Assembly (NCBI GenBank): GCA_965116695.1 | Contig: OZ220706.1 | Coordinates: forward strand, 1,054,001-1,118,000 | DNA: 64,000 nt | Direction: 5' to 3' | From: JAJDTT01 sp965116695 | Lineage (GTDB): Bacteria; Acidobacteriota; UBA6911; RPQK01; JAJDTT01 | In this document: piece after piece, positions 57,301-64,000 of the stretch | Layout: every line of letters starts with the position of its first letter | Numbering within the stretch: the first letter of the stretch is position 1 | Translations under genes and position numbers: made by a program | Notes under the pieces: generated by a model | What the model saw: the letters and a program-made list of their open reading frames with translations, nothing else | Database searches by the model: none | Told to the model about the DNA's origin: nothing

Positions 57301-57420
57301 CCAGTAGGCCACCAGCAGCAGGCCGCCCAGGACCAGTCCCGCGAAGCGCCAGCGGAAGACGGCCCCTTCGTCCAGATGGAACGTGTGTCCGAGGGGAGGG
57401 ATCATGATGGCGCCGTCCAC
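54334..57420 (-). CDS. P1B-type metal ATPase fused to HflK-like SPFH protein
   Basis: A 1028-residue uninterrupted frame. Residues 1-640 are a heavy-metal ATPase without an N-terminal metal-binding domain: TGES at 184-187, CPC at 279-281 in the transport helix, DKTGTLT at 323-329 (phosphorylated D323), GDGVND at 529-534, and a final helix pair containing HQGSSFLVLMNSLKLL. The N-domain dipeptide expected as HP is HL (SEHLLAKAI, 360-368). Residues 644-693 hold 15 histidines spaced 3-4 apart. A helix near 697-715 opens an HflK-like protein (APEEVGVVQRLGRLVEGS, then an SPFH core and coiled coil to 1028). It should pump Cu, Zn or a related metal and tie it to an SPFH scaffold. It heads the operon. 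The start is GTG; an ATG five codons in is possible. Confidence 0.92.
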   Translation of the reverse strand: MDGAIMIPPLGHTFHLDEGAVFRWRFAGLVLGGLLLVAYWQEWVVSPFPWDLGIVLTFLYGYSTFHRAFQDVISRRISADQAVTLAALAALYVGEYLAAAEVVYIMLVGETLEAYASQRFHTDLTQLLSLLPQEAHRWGDDGEERVALGELRPEDRVVVYPGERVPVDGVILEGESLLDESSITGESVPRERSVRDQVYAGSVNQTARLLVRARQVGETTVLNRIVELVRQARESKAPIQRTADRYAQWFLPLVLGIAVLCYVVTGDWMRSVAILIVACPCAMVLATPAAVLATISALARKGIVVRGGIQIEELSKIDCFAFDKTGTLTRGRPELVRAIPFGEFRSDAILGWAASLEFFSEHLLAKAIREAAESRGLDVSPGESVQRHAGLGLEGTVPSGGGKAGPTVLVGSARFLEQQGVTLTKPEREVLDQAASEGGIAVLVGWEGQAAGVLLLQDQPRQEAGRAVASLRELGVQKSLLLTGDNEKAALRVAREVGISQVHAGLLPEEKLAHLEELKLQGRRVAMVGDGVNDSPSLAAAHVGIAMGDTGTDIAADASGVVLVGDGGLDRLKPLIRMSRRAVKTIHDNIFWFGLVFNLVAVMAAFWGYLSAVGAAVVHQGSSFLVLMNSLKLLDRRPSEMLPHGLRHRLHHLGHRYRHFRHDLHHLQHDLLHWLHHRNPARLFRRFLHWAGHRKGSLLRWAGAAAVLAYLLSGIRMLAPEEVGVVQRLGRLVEGSLGPGLHYVAPWPVETLHRLRPAQVRTVELGFRISESAAEAEGEPAAYEWNIQHRQGRYLRREDEALMLTGDEYLVEVNAVVHYAIADFHQYLFASSNLESTLQFLCESALRQVAATMELDRILALDRRTIEAAAMEMVRSEADRLGLGVRVQAFQLQDVHPALEVVGAFREVASALEQKSRMINEAHAYANERVPVAAGEAQGRQIQARAYAVSRVQRSEGESRRFDLRYGAYRLSPETTRIRVYLEAVEAGLAGKKKYILDQGSGRRKMLLFRNSVFNLGDLEKAVSASGR

Positions 57421-57555
57421 TATACAAGCCGTTCCGGCCGGTTCAAAGGTACGCGAGTCAGGGTGGGAACACCTGGTTCCAAAGTGAGATTCCAGCCGCG
57501 TAGGGCTTGACCGGATCTCCGGATGGAAACCGCGACCCGGCGATTTCGGATTGCC

Positions 57556-57945
57556 CTATCGGGCGACGACGACCTGGACGCCGACCGTACGGGAGACCGC
57601 CGACCAGTTCGTGTCCGTGGTCACGACAGCAACACCTTCAGCGATGCCGAGAGCCAGACAGGCCCGGTCTCCAAGCGACAGCCCCCGGGAACGCGTCGCC
57701 TTGCGCAGGGATCCCGCCGCGAGCGCCTGCGCCTCGTCGAAACTGCGGACATCCAACCCGAGGCCCGAAAGGAGTTCCTCGACCTCAGCGGATTCCATTC
57801 CATGGTCACACAGTTTCGCGGCAACCTCCGAGAGGTTTACGGACGAAACAACGGCATGCTCGTAGTGCTTCTCAATCAATTCCGCGCCGGGCTCGCGAAA
57901 AAGTACGGCGAGAACGGCCGAGGCATCAAGAACGGTCCCGGCCAC
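57556..57945 (-). CDS. PIN-domain toxin (VapC-like)
   Basis: A 129-residue PIN-domain ribonuclease. The acidic residues of the active site are in VLDASAVLAVLFREPG (D7), SVNLSEVAAKL (E), LSLGDRACLALG (D) and VVTTDTNW (D). VapC toxins cleave tRNA or rRNA when freed from the antitoxin. It overlaps the AbrB-type antitoxin gene by 20 bases. The pair sits in an AT-rich patch unlike the surrounding DNA, in keeping with a mobile history. The target RNA is unknown. Confidence 0.92.
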   Translation of the reverse strand: MAGTVLDASAVLAVLFREPGAELIEKHYEHAVVSSVNLSEVAAKLCDHGMESAEVEELLSGLGLDVRSFDEAQALAAGSLRKATRSRGLSLGDRACLALGIAEGVAVVTTDTNWSAVSRTVGVQVVVAR

Positions 57946-58219
57946 CTTCCGATTCCTTTCGAGCCTCCGCTCGGCGATCCTCGATCAGTTCTTCCGAAAT
58001 GAGTTTGGATCCCGCCGGAGCGATTCCAACGAGCCGTTCCTGTGCCCGTCTCAGCGCCCGCATCTTTGTTGTCAGAATCACCTCCGAGCCGCGAATCTCG
58101 AAAAAAATGTCGTGCCGCTGTCCGGCCACGCCAAGCCGCCTGCGAAGCGCCGCAGGTATCACCAGCCTGCCGTTTTCCGTCATCGTCGCTTGAAACCGCC
58201 GTCTTCGTGTTAGTGGCAT
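57926..58219 (-). CDS. AbrB/MazE-type antitoxin (VapB-like)
   Basis: A 97-residue protein with the swapped-hairpin DNA-binding motif QATMTENGRLVIPAALRRRL (10-29), followed by GQRHDIFFEIRGSEVILTT. The C-terminal part, rich in Arg and Glu, would bind the toxin. It neutralises the PIN-domain toxin and represses the operon. It is the first gene of the pair, with a promoter close to the start codon. Confidence 0.9.
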   Translation of the reverse strand: MPLTRRRRFQATMTENGRLVIPAALRRRLGVAGQRHDIFFEIRGSEVILTTKMRALRRAQERLVGIAPAGSKLISEELIEDRRAEARKESEGGRDRS

Positions 58220-58224
58220 ACTCT

Positions 58225-58254
58225 ATTGTGTTCCTGATACTTATATTATGTCAA
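58225..58254 (-). promoter_or_regulatory. Candidate vapBC promoter
   Basis: On the minus strand, a perfect TTGACA (58249-58254) lies 18 bases from CACAAT (58225-58230), five bases before the antitoxin ATG. The region is AT-rich. The arrangement gives an almost leaderless message. The -10 box is only partly matched. Confidence 0.4.
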
Positions 58255-58363
58255 TGTTCTTTGATTGGCAATATTTGTTTTAATGCCTGTTGTTTTGTAA
58301 GTTGTCTTAAGTCAAATCGGTCGAATCTTCCAAGAATTCTAATAACCCTCTTCATTCCAATGT
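58255..58363. other. AT-rich intergenic segment between vapBC and repeat copy C
   Basis: This stretch is strikingly AT-rich for the window (runs such as TTGTTTTAATGCC and AAGAATTCTAATAACC). It has no coding frame of note and no clear plus-strand promoter for the operon downstream. It may belong to the transferred toxin-antitoxin patch. Confidence 0.5.
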
Positions 58364-58480
58364 GGCAGGGGAGGCCCACCTGGTCGCCCTTCCCCCCGTC
58401 GGCAACATCTCGCGCGAAAGAGGGCACCCACCAGGGGTGCCCCTACCCCCGAACCACCGGAATAACGGGGAAAGTCCTGG
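58364..58480. repeat. Dispersed inverted repeat, family 1, copy C
   Basis: Left arm 58364-58390 and right arm 58420-58446 are imperfect inverted copies (GGCAGGGGAGGCCCACC; GAGGGCACCCACCAGGGGTG). The tail (58447-58480) has CCCCGAACCACCGG and GGGGAAAGTCC, as in copy A. The apparent upstream extension of the next gene runs through this element and is not coding. Confidence 0.75.
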
Positions 58481-58580
58481 CCTCGGATTCCTTGATTCCC
58501 TCGGCTACGGCTGGATACAATCCCCCGTCCCCGGAGGAACCCTGCAGACGGGGGCGGGCCCCCTGCCGGAGCAACCAGCG

Positions 58581-60374
58581 ATGCTCGATCGATTCCAGAG
58601 ACAGAACGAACCCACCTACCTGGCCGATCTGGAACGCTGCCAGCCGGGGAGCGCCCTCAGCCGGACGGCTCGCCGATTCGCCTGGAGAATGCTGGACTTC
58701 GAGACCGACAAGGCCGCCGGAACGCTGCTTTTCGCCGGCGAGGAGACGGAAGCGGCCGAGATCACCTATCCCCTTGAAGTCCAAGGATGGCACGACGTCC
58801 ATATCGGCCTCTTCAACAACGCGTGGCGCCCCTATGAGGCCCAACGGCTCTTCGCCCGGCTCAGCGGAGATCCGGCTTTCTCGCTCGTCTATCTGCCGAT
58901 CCCCAGCGAACGCGCCTGGGGCGTTCCGGCCGACGATCAGAAACAGGGCCCCAGAATCCAGGACGTCTTCTGGAAAACCGCCGACCTCACCGGCCAGTCC
59001 CTGGCGTTCCGGCAACCGTGCCAGCGGGCCGTGCCCGACGAACAGGCCTTCGGCAATATCAGCGGCAAGGTCTGGCTCGCCTACATCAAGCTGGTTTCCC
59101 TCACCGGCGAAGAGGTCGAGGACCTGGAACTCGACCGGTCCGACCCGGCCCATCGCCGGCTCTTCGCCTACAACGACTCCTGGTTCGACGGCGACCGGGG
59201 CTACCGAATGCCTGGAGGCCGGTCCGAAGAGACGGCCATCCAGGCCCAACTGGAACCCTACCGGCACACCGATTTCGGACGAATCTACTGGGACGGCGCC
59301 CACGGAGACATCTGCAACTACCTGACCCGCATCGGGCGGGTGTGGGACGGCCGGGGCATCCGGACCCAGGATCCCCCCAGGCGCTACGACCGTCTGGCCC
59401 GCGAAGCCTGGGACGACTACGTGGAACGCGGAATCGATCCTTTCCGAGTCGCCGCCGACTTCGCTCACGAACTGGACATGGAGTTCCACGCCTGTTACCG
59501 CATCGGCTGGCGACCCTTCTACTGGCCTCCGCCATTCGACGAATTCAATCGCGGCGGACTCTACGATCAGCGCCCCGAGCTCCGTTGCGTGGGCCGCGAC
59601 GGGCGGCCCTCGCTCGGCCTGTCGTTTGCCTTTCCCGAGACTCGCCGCTACGTCCTCTCGTTGATCCGGGAGATGACCGGATATCCCATCGACGGCGTCG
59701 CCATTCTCTACAACCGCCAGCCCCCCTTCCTGGAATACGAAAAGCCGCAGGTGGAGGGCTTCCAGGAGGAGTTCGGAGTGGACCCGCGCCGCCTGCCCGA
59801 AACGGATCCCCGCTGGCTGGCCTACAAGAGCCGGATACTCACCGGTTTCATGGAAGACCTGAAGGCCGTACTGGAGGAGGCCGCCGAGGAGCAGGGCCGG
59901 TCCGCGCCGTTCCCGGTCACGGCCTGGCTGTTCGGCTCCCGCGAAGAGAACCTGCTCTACGGAATCGACGTCGAGCAGTGGGTTCGGGAGGGCCTGGTGG
60001 ATACCCTGATCCCCTACACTTCGGCCCGGAGCCTGTTCAGCTTCGAGACCGCCTGGGAAGACCCCGCCGACGTCACCTATTGGGTTCGCCTGGCCCGCGC
60101 GGGGAATTGCCGTCTGGCGCTCAACGTGTTGCCTCGAAACCTGGACGCCGCACAGTACCGGAACAAGGCCGGCCAACTCTACTCCCTGGGAGTCGAACAC
60201 CTGGCCTTCTGGGACACCGCCATTGCCGGCGGCCAGGCCTCCGAGACTTTGGCCCGCCTGGGTCACCACGAAGAGATCGCCGCCTGGATCATGGCCGGCC
60301 GCCCCGAACCCCGGTCGACTTCCAGTCCGCTGTGGAGGCTGGGAGACTGGGATCTGAGCTACTTCCCCGAATGA
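58581..60374 (+). CDS. Putative glycoside hydrolase (TIM-barrel, GH10-like)
   Basis: A 597-residue protein from ATG 58581, preceded by GGAG. The first 220 residues are a beta-sandwich-like region (GWHDVHIGLFNNAWRPYEAQ). The C-terminal portion looks like a TIM barrel with GRIYWDGAHGDICNYLTRIG, RVAADFAHELDMEFHACYRI and a DGVAILYNRQPPF segment. Such architecture is found in glycosidase-like family 10 hydrolases. No signal peptide is obvious at this start. It is 34 bases upstream of the CehA-like gene, so an operon. The substrate is unknown. Confidence 0.7.
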   Translation: MLDRFQRQNEPTYLADLERCQPGSALSRTARRFAWRMLDFETDKAAGTLLFAGEETEAAEITYPLEVQGWHDVHIGLFNNAWRPYEAQRLFARLSGDPAFSLVYLPIPSERAWGVPADDQKQGPRIQDVFWKTADLTGQSLAFRQPCQRAVPDEQAFGNISGKVWLAYIKLVSLTGEEVEDLELDRSDPAHRRLFAYNDSWFDGDRGYRMPGGRSEETAIQAQLEPYRHTDFGRIYWDGAHGDICNYLTRIGRVWDGRGIRTQDPPRRYDRLAREAWDDYVERGIDPFRVAADFAHELDMEFHACYRIGWRPFYWPPPFDEFNRGGLYDQRPELRCVGRDGRPSLGLSFAFPETRRYVLSLIREMTGYPIDGVAILYNRQPPFLEYEKPQVEGFQEEFGVDPRRLPETDPRWLAYKSRILTGFMEDLKAVLEEAAEEQGRSAPFPVTAWLFGSREENLLYGIDVEQWVREGLVDTLIPYTSARSLFSFETAWEDPADVTYWVRLARAGNCRLALNVLPRNLDAAQYRNKAGQLYSLGVEHLAFWDTAIAGGQASETLARLGHHEEIAAWIMAGRPEPRSTSSPLWRLGDWDLSYFPE

Positions 60375-60408
60375 CTGCCCAACCGCTCGCATCCGGAAGG
60401 AGCATCCA

Positions 60409-62562
60409 ATGAATCGGCGGCCGTGGGGTCCGGTCCCTATTCTGGCAGTCCTGTTGTCGGCGGGTCTCCCGGGTCAGTCGGGAGAACCGTTCTTCAATCC
60501 CTACGGCCTGACCGAAGACACTCTCGACGGCCTTCAAATGCGGGACTCCCGTCATCGGCTCTCCGTCGAGTTCTTCTCGGCACTGCTCCTGAACCAGCGG
60601 GTGGATCGAGAGGCGGCCTTCGCCGTCTACGGGCAGGTCCGGCCTCTCACCTTCCTGCAGAGGAACGTCTACGGCGACCAGAAAGTCTTCGCGGCGGCGA
60701 ACGTGAGGGCTCAAATCAGCACGGCTCTTTGGAACCTCTCTTCCCCGGAACTGCTCAAGGTCGAAGTGGCCCCGCCGGTGGTCCTGGTCCAGCCGCCGCG
60801 CCTGCAGTTCACCCGGGGATTGGAGAATCGCGCGTTGGTCCTGGTTCGGAACGGATCCCAAGTCCAGCAGGACGTGAGCCTGGAACCGGCGGAGGGTCCG
60901 TTGTATTTCCGGCCGCAGCGAGTCCGGCTGGCCCCCCGGGAAGTCCATCCCGTCATCGTCCGGGTCTGGGGTGAGGACGGAGAGAGCCTGGAGCTCAACG
61001 TCCGATCCGGCCGGCAGGTTTTTCGGGTGAGTCTTCCCCTGGCTTGGAAGCCCGCCTGCCGTCTCCGGATCCGGGTCTTGGACGAGTCCGGCCGGCAGGT
61101 CCCGGCCCGGGTGGAGGTCGTGGGTTCCGACGGCCTGGGACGGGCCCCCTCGGGGACCTATCTCCGCTACACGCCGATGCGGGCGGACGCCTACTTTCAC
61201 ACGCGAGGAATCAGCAGCCTGGTCCTGCCGGCCGGCAAGACCCGAATCCGAGTCTCGAGGGGATTCGAGCACCGCTACCAGGAACGGATCGTCGACCTGC
61301 AGCCGACCGGTCCCGGCGCACTGGAGTTTCGATTGGAACGCTTCCACGACGCCGCCGCCCGCGGCTGGTATTCGGGAGACATCCACATCCACCCCAACCT
61401 GGTCCACAAGACCATGGACCAGGTCATCAATCCCGTGGACATCCGCCTCCAGACGGTGGCGGAGGACCTGAACGTGGCCAACCTCCTGGTCTGCAACTCT
61501 CAGGGCGCGGTCCTCTACGACCGGCAGCACTTCACCGGCGCTCCCCACCCCCTGAGCACACCGCGGCATATCCTCTACTGGAGCCAGGAGCTCCGTCCGG
61601 CCCTCTACGGCCATATCGGCGTCCTGAACCTGAAGCGTTTTCTGGAGCCCCCCTACAACGGCTTCCCCGCCAGCTTCTTCCCGTTCGACTACCCGTCCAA
61701 CGCCACCGCCGTCAGGGAAGTTCGCAAGGAAGGGGCCGCCGTCTTCTACGTCCATCCTTCCCTGGGCCGGCAACGCTGGATCCCGGTCGACGCCGCGCTC
61801 GGGACCGTCGACGGCATGGAGATCCTCGGCTTGTCCAACACCCAGGGTTCCAACACCCTGTACCGCCTGCTGCTCGACTGCGGCTGGCGCCTCAGCGCAG
61901 TGGCCGGCACCGACGCCTTCAACAACGTCCGGCGGCACAAGGTCCTGGGCGGGGATCGCGTCTACGCCTACACGGGGGACAAGCTGTCATACGAGGGCTG
62001 GGTTCGCGCGCTGCAGCAGGGGAGGACGTTCGTCAGCAACGGTCCCCTCCTCTATTTCCGCGTCCGGGGCCGGCTTCCCGGAAGCGAGATCGCCCTGGAC
62101 GAACCCGGACCGGTGGAGTTGGAAGTGGAGGCTCATTCCCAGGTCCCCATGAATAAGGTGGAGATCCTCTTCAACAACGACGTCCTGCAGGAGATCCCGC
62201 TGGAAGACGGCTACAAACTGGCTCATCGGGGGACGATCCGGGTTCCGTCCAGCGGCTGGATGGCCGCCCGGGTTTGGGGAAAAGAACATCCGTTGGTGGT
62301 CAATAACCCCGAACTGTTCGCCCACACCACGCCGGTCTATCTCACGGTGGGAGGTCGGCCCTACGCCGATCCCGAAGCTCTCGAGTTCTTCCTGGAGAGG
62401 TTCCGGGAGATGCGCCGGACCTCTCTCGCCGGCGGCTCTTTCGAGAGCCTCCACCAGCAGCGCGAGGTACTGGTCCAGTTGACCGAAGCGGAGAAGATCT
62501 ACCGGGAGCGGCTGAAATGGTCCCGCAATCCTCCTGCCGGCGCTGCCGACCCCGGTCCATGA
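60409..62562 (+). CDS. CehA/McbA-family secreted metallohydrolase
   Basis: A 717-residue protein with an N-terminal export signal. The first 310 residues are beta-rich domains. The PHP-like catalytic region begins WYSGDIHIHPNLVHKT near residue 321 and includes AVFYVHPSLGRQRW and SAVAGTDAFNNVRRHK, which contain further His/Asp ligands. CehA-type enzymes cleave carbamate or phosphoester bonds. It lies between the GH-like gene and a cytochrome/DUF1549 gene. A related domain is at the C-terminus of the 40.7 kb protein. Confidence 0.85.
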   Translation: MNRRPWGPVPILAVLLSAGLPGQSGEPFFNPYGLTEDTLDGLQMRDSRHRLSVEFFSALLLNQRVDREAAFAVYGQVRPLTFLQRNVYGDQKVFAAANVRAQISTALWNLSSPELLKVEVAPPVVLVQPPRLQFTRGLENRALVLVRNGSQVQQDVSLEPAEGPLYFRPQRVRLAPREVHPVIVRVWGEDGESLELNVRSGRQVFRVSLPLAWKPACRLRIRVLDESGRQVPARVEVVGSDGLGRAPSGTYLRYTPMRADAYFHTRGISSLVLPAGKTRIRVSRGFEHRYQERIVDLQPTGPGALEFRLERFHDAAARGWYSGDIHIHPNLVHKTMDQVINPVDIRLQTVAEDLNVANLLVCNSQGAVLYDRQHFTGAPHPLSTPRHILYWSQELRPALYGHIGVLNLKRFLEPPYNGFPASFFPFDYPSNATAVREVRKEGAAVFYVHPSLGRQRWIPVDAALGTVDGMEILGLSNTQGSNTLYRLLLDCGWRLSAVAGTDAFNNVRRHKVLGGDRVYAYTGDKLSYEGWVRALQQGRTFVSNGPLLYFRVRGRLPGSEIALDEPGPVELEVEAHSQVPMNKVEILFNNDVLQEIPLEDGYKLAHRGTIRVPSSGWMAARVWGKEHPLVVNNPELFAHTTPVYLTVGGRPYADPEALEFFLERFREMRRTSLAGGSFESLHQQREVLVQLTEAEKIYRERLKWSRNPPAGAADPGP

Positions 62563-62613
62563 CAAGAGTCGCCGACGGCTGTTAAGATCCAACGCATTCG
62601 ATCGGATCGAGCC

Positions 62614-64000
62614 GTGACTCATTGGCACCCCATCTCCGCGACCTCAGGACGCTGCCTCCGGGTGGCCGTGGCCGTAGCGGCCCTCGGTTGGGGAACGGTC
62701 CGGCCGGGCCTCCTCGCGTCCAGCCCCGCCGACCGGGCCTCCGAGATCCTCAAACACGAGTGCCTGAGTTGCCACGGCTCCATCCGCGCCTCGGGCCTGG
62801 ATCTCCGGTCCCGGGAGGGTATGCTGCGCGGCGGCAACCGCGGTCCGGCGGTGGAGCCGGGCCGGGCCACTTCCAGCCTGCTCTACCAGGCCGTCGTCCA
62901 CGCCGGCGATCTGGCCATGCCTCCCGGAGAGAAACGGCTCCCCGACCAGGACGTGGAGACCCTCAAGGCATGGATCGAGGCCGGGGCTTCCTGGCCCGAC
63001 TCTGCCGGCGATGACGGCGGCGGCCCCGCCTGGTGGTCCTTTCGCCCACCGGTCCGCCCCGAGCCTCCCCAAGCTCTCGATGCAGCCGACCGGGTGCGCA
63101 ATCCCATCGACAAATTCGTCCTGGCCCGGCTCCGTGACCAGGGCCTGAAACCGGCTCCCGAAGCGACCCGGCCCGAGTTGGTCCGCAGAGTCTACTTCGA
63201 CCTGACCGGACTGCCGCCCACCCCGGAACAAGTGGAGTCCTTCCTCCGGGACGAGTCCCCCAAGGCGTTCGAAAAGCTGGTGGACCAGTTGCTGGAATCG
63301 CCCGCCTACGGCGAGCGCTGGGCCCGGCACTGGCTCGACGTGGTCCGGTACGCCGACAGCGGCGGGTTCGAGACGGACGAGTACTATCCCAACGCCTGGC
63401 GTTACCGGGACTACGTGATCAAGTCCTTCAACGAAGACAAGCCGTACGACCGTTTCATCCAGGAACAGATCGCGGCCGACGAGCTTTGGCCCGACAACCT
63501 GGACCTCTTCGACACCAGCTACGCCATCCGCCCCGAAAAGGTGGCTCATATGGAGGCCCGCGTCGCCACCAGTCTCTACGGGTTCGGCCCTTCCATTGGC
63601 GAGTCCACCCTGGACGCCCCCAAGCTCCGTTACGAGCGCCTGACCGATTGGGTGGACATGACGGGAGCGGCCTTCATGGGACTGACCCTGGCCTGCGCCC
63701 GCTGTCATGACCACAAGTTCGATCCCATCACCCAGGAAGACTACTTCCGGATGCAGGCCATCTTCGCGCCCTCCCATCCGGTGACGCTTCCGGTGGTCAC
63801 GGCCATGAGCATGTTTCACCGGAACGAGCACTACCCCCGGACCATCGCCCTGGACGAAGGGCGCCGGGCCCACGAATTGTTCGAGGCCAGGGTCCGTCGC
63901 CGCCTGACCGAGGAACAGAAGGCGGGTTTCTCGCCCGAGGCGCGCCGCGCGTACGAAAAACCGGAGAAGGAACGGACGGAAGAGGAGCGGAAGCTGGCGG
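62614..64000 (+). CDS. Planctomycete-type cytochrome c / DUF1549 protein, 5' part
   Basis: A frame open from a GTG at 62614 to the window end (462 codons), cut by the edge. A signal-like N-terminus is followed by a cytochrome domain with HECLSCHGSIRASGLDL and a MPPGEKRLP segment, then DUF1549: NPIDKFVLARLRDQGLKPAP, YFDLTGLPPTPEQVESF, ERWARHWLDVVRYADSGGFE and CARCHDHKFDPITQEDYF (CXXCH). A DUF1553 domain and a DUF1501 partner gene would be expected beyond the edge. It follows the CehA-like gene by 51 bases. Shadow frames on the other strand are not coding. Confidence 0.92.
   Translation, partial: MTHWHPISATSGRCLRVAVAVAALGWGTVRPGLLASSPADRASEILKHECLSCHGSIRASGLDLRSREGMLRGGNRGPAVEPGRATSSLLYQAVVHAGDLAMPPGEKRLPDQDVETLKAWIEAGASWPDSAGDDGGGPAWWSFRPPVRPEPPQALDAADRVRNPIDKFVLARLRDQGLKPAPEATRPELVRRVYFDLTGLPPTPEQVESFLRDESPKAFEKLVDQLLESPAYGERWARHWLDVVRYADSGGFETDEYYPNAWRYRDYVIKSFNEDKPYDRFIQEQIAADELWPDNLDLFDTSYAIRPEKVAHMEARVATSLYGFGPSIGESTLDAPKLRYERLTDWVDMTGAAFMGLTLACARCHDHKFDPITQEDYFRMQAIFAPSHPVTLPVVTAMSMFHRNEHYPRTIALDEGRRAHELFEARVRRRLTEEQKAGFSPEARRAYEKPEKERTEEERKLA

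Noticed and set aside
54334..57420. ATPase-HflK fusion as an artefact of two genes
   Set aside because: The frame is continuous with a structured His-rich linker and no start or ribosome site was evident at the junction; kept as a real fusion pending comparison.
58362..58580. Upstream extension of the GH-like gene
   Set aside because: It runs through repeat copy C; the ATG at 58581 has a ribosome site and starts the protein-like sequence.
62644..63873. Minus-strand frame at the window end
   Set aside because: Shadow of the cytochrome/DUF1549 gene, whose plus-strand frame has heme and DUF1549 motifs.

Overview
The window is high-GC DNA with dense, mostly bacterial operons. The gene content suggests an Acidobacteriota-like heterotroph. 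The evidence is an Oar-type TonB-dependent receptor next to a GWxTD protein, a BlaI/M56 pair whose M56 protein carries TonB C-terminal domains, and DUF1501 and DUF1549/DUF1553 proteins, which are also common in Planctomycetota. Secreted sulfatase, beta-propeller glycosidase-like, VCBS and CehA/McbA-type proteins point to degradation of complex, possibly sulfated, polymers. The taxonomic call is inference from gene families only.

Layout. 1-8 kb: end of an M19 dipeptidase, a decayed sodium/solute symporter remnant, a secreted five-bladed-propeller protein, a PhyH dioxygenase with an AAC(3)-like acetyltransferase, a two-gene unknown operon with a small TTG-started ORF, a Tat-exported Gfo/Idh/MocA oxidoreductase and an AhpD-like protein. 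8-13 kb: a lower-GC thioredoxin/propeller mosaic gene and a BlaI-M56 signalling pair. 13-19 kb: an operon of propeller lipoprotein, VCBS protein and sulfatase. 19-25 kb: a DUF1501, DUF1549/1553 and pre-peptidase-domain operon with overlapping stops and starts. 25-30 kb: an RpoD-family sigma factor and a complete frdABCD operon. 30-37 kb: DUF2784, an SSS symporter, DUF3500, a sialidase-like protein and canonical hflKC. 37-49 kb: avtA, a cytochrome/WD40 protein, a small coiled-coil protein, a propeller-PHP protein, a GWxTD protein and an Oar receptor. 49-57.4 kb: a minus-strand operon of a P-type ATPase fused to HflK, then HflC-like, HflK-like, a small membrane NTF2-like protein and RecQ. 57.5-64 kb: a VapBC pair, then a GH-like, CehA-like and cytochrome/DUF1549 operon that runs off the end.

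The most unusual item is the 54.3-57.4 kb gene. It encodes a heavy-metal (P1B) ATPase whose last membrane pair is joined to a complete HflK-type SPFH protein through a helix with histidines along one face. It is followed immediately by two more SPFH genes. This looks like a dedicated metal-transport and membrane-scaffold complex, separate from the ordinary hflKC pair at 35.5-37.5 kb. FtsH is not encoded in the window.

Two related families of dispersed hairpin repeats occupy intergenic gaps. One is at 30.4, 35.4 and 58.4 kb, the other at 18.8 and 26.9 kb. One copy supplies the hflC stop codon. No rRNA, tRNA, CRISPR array or insertion sequence was recognised.
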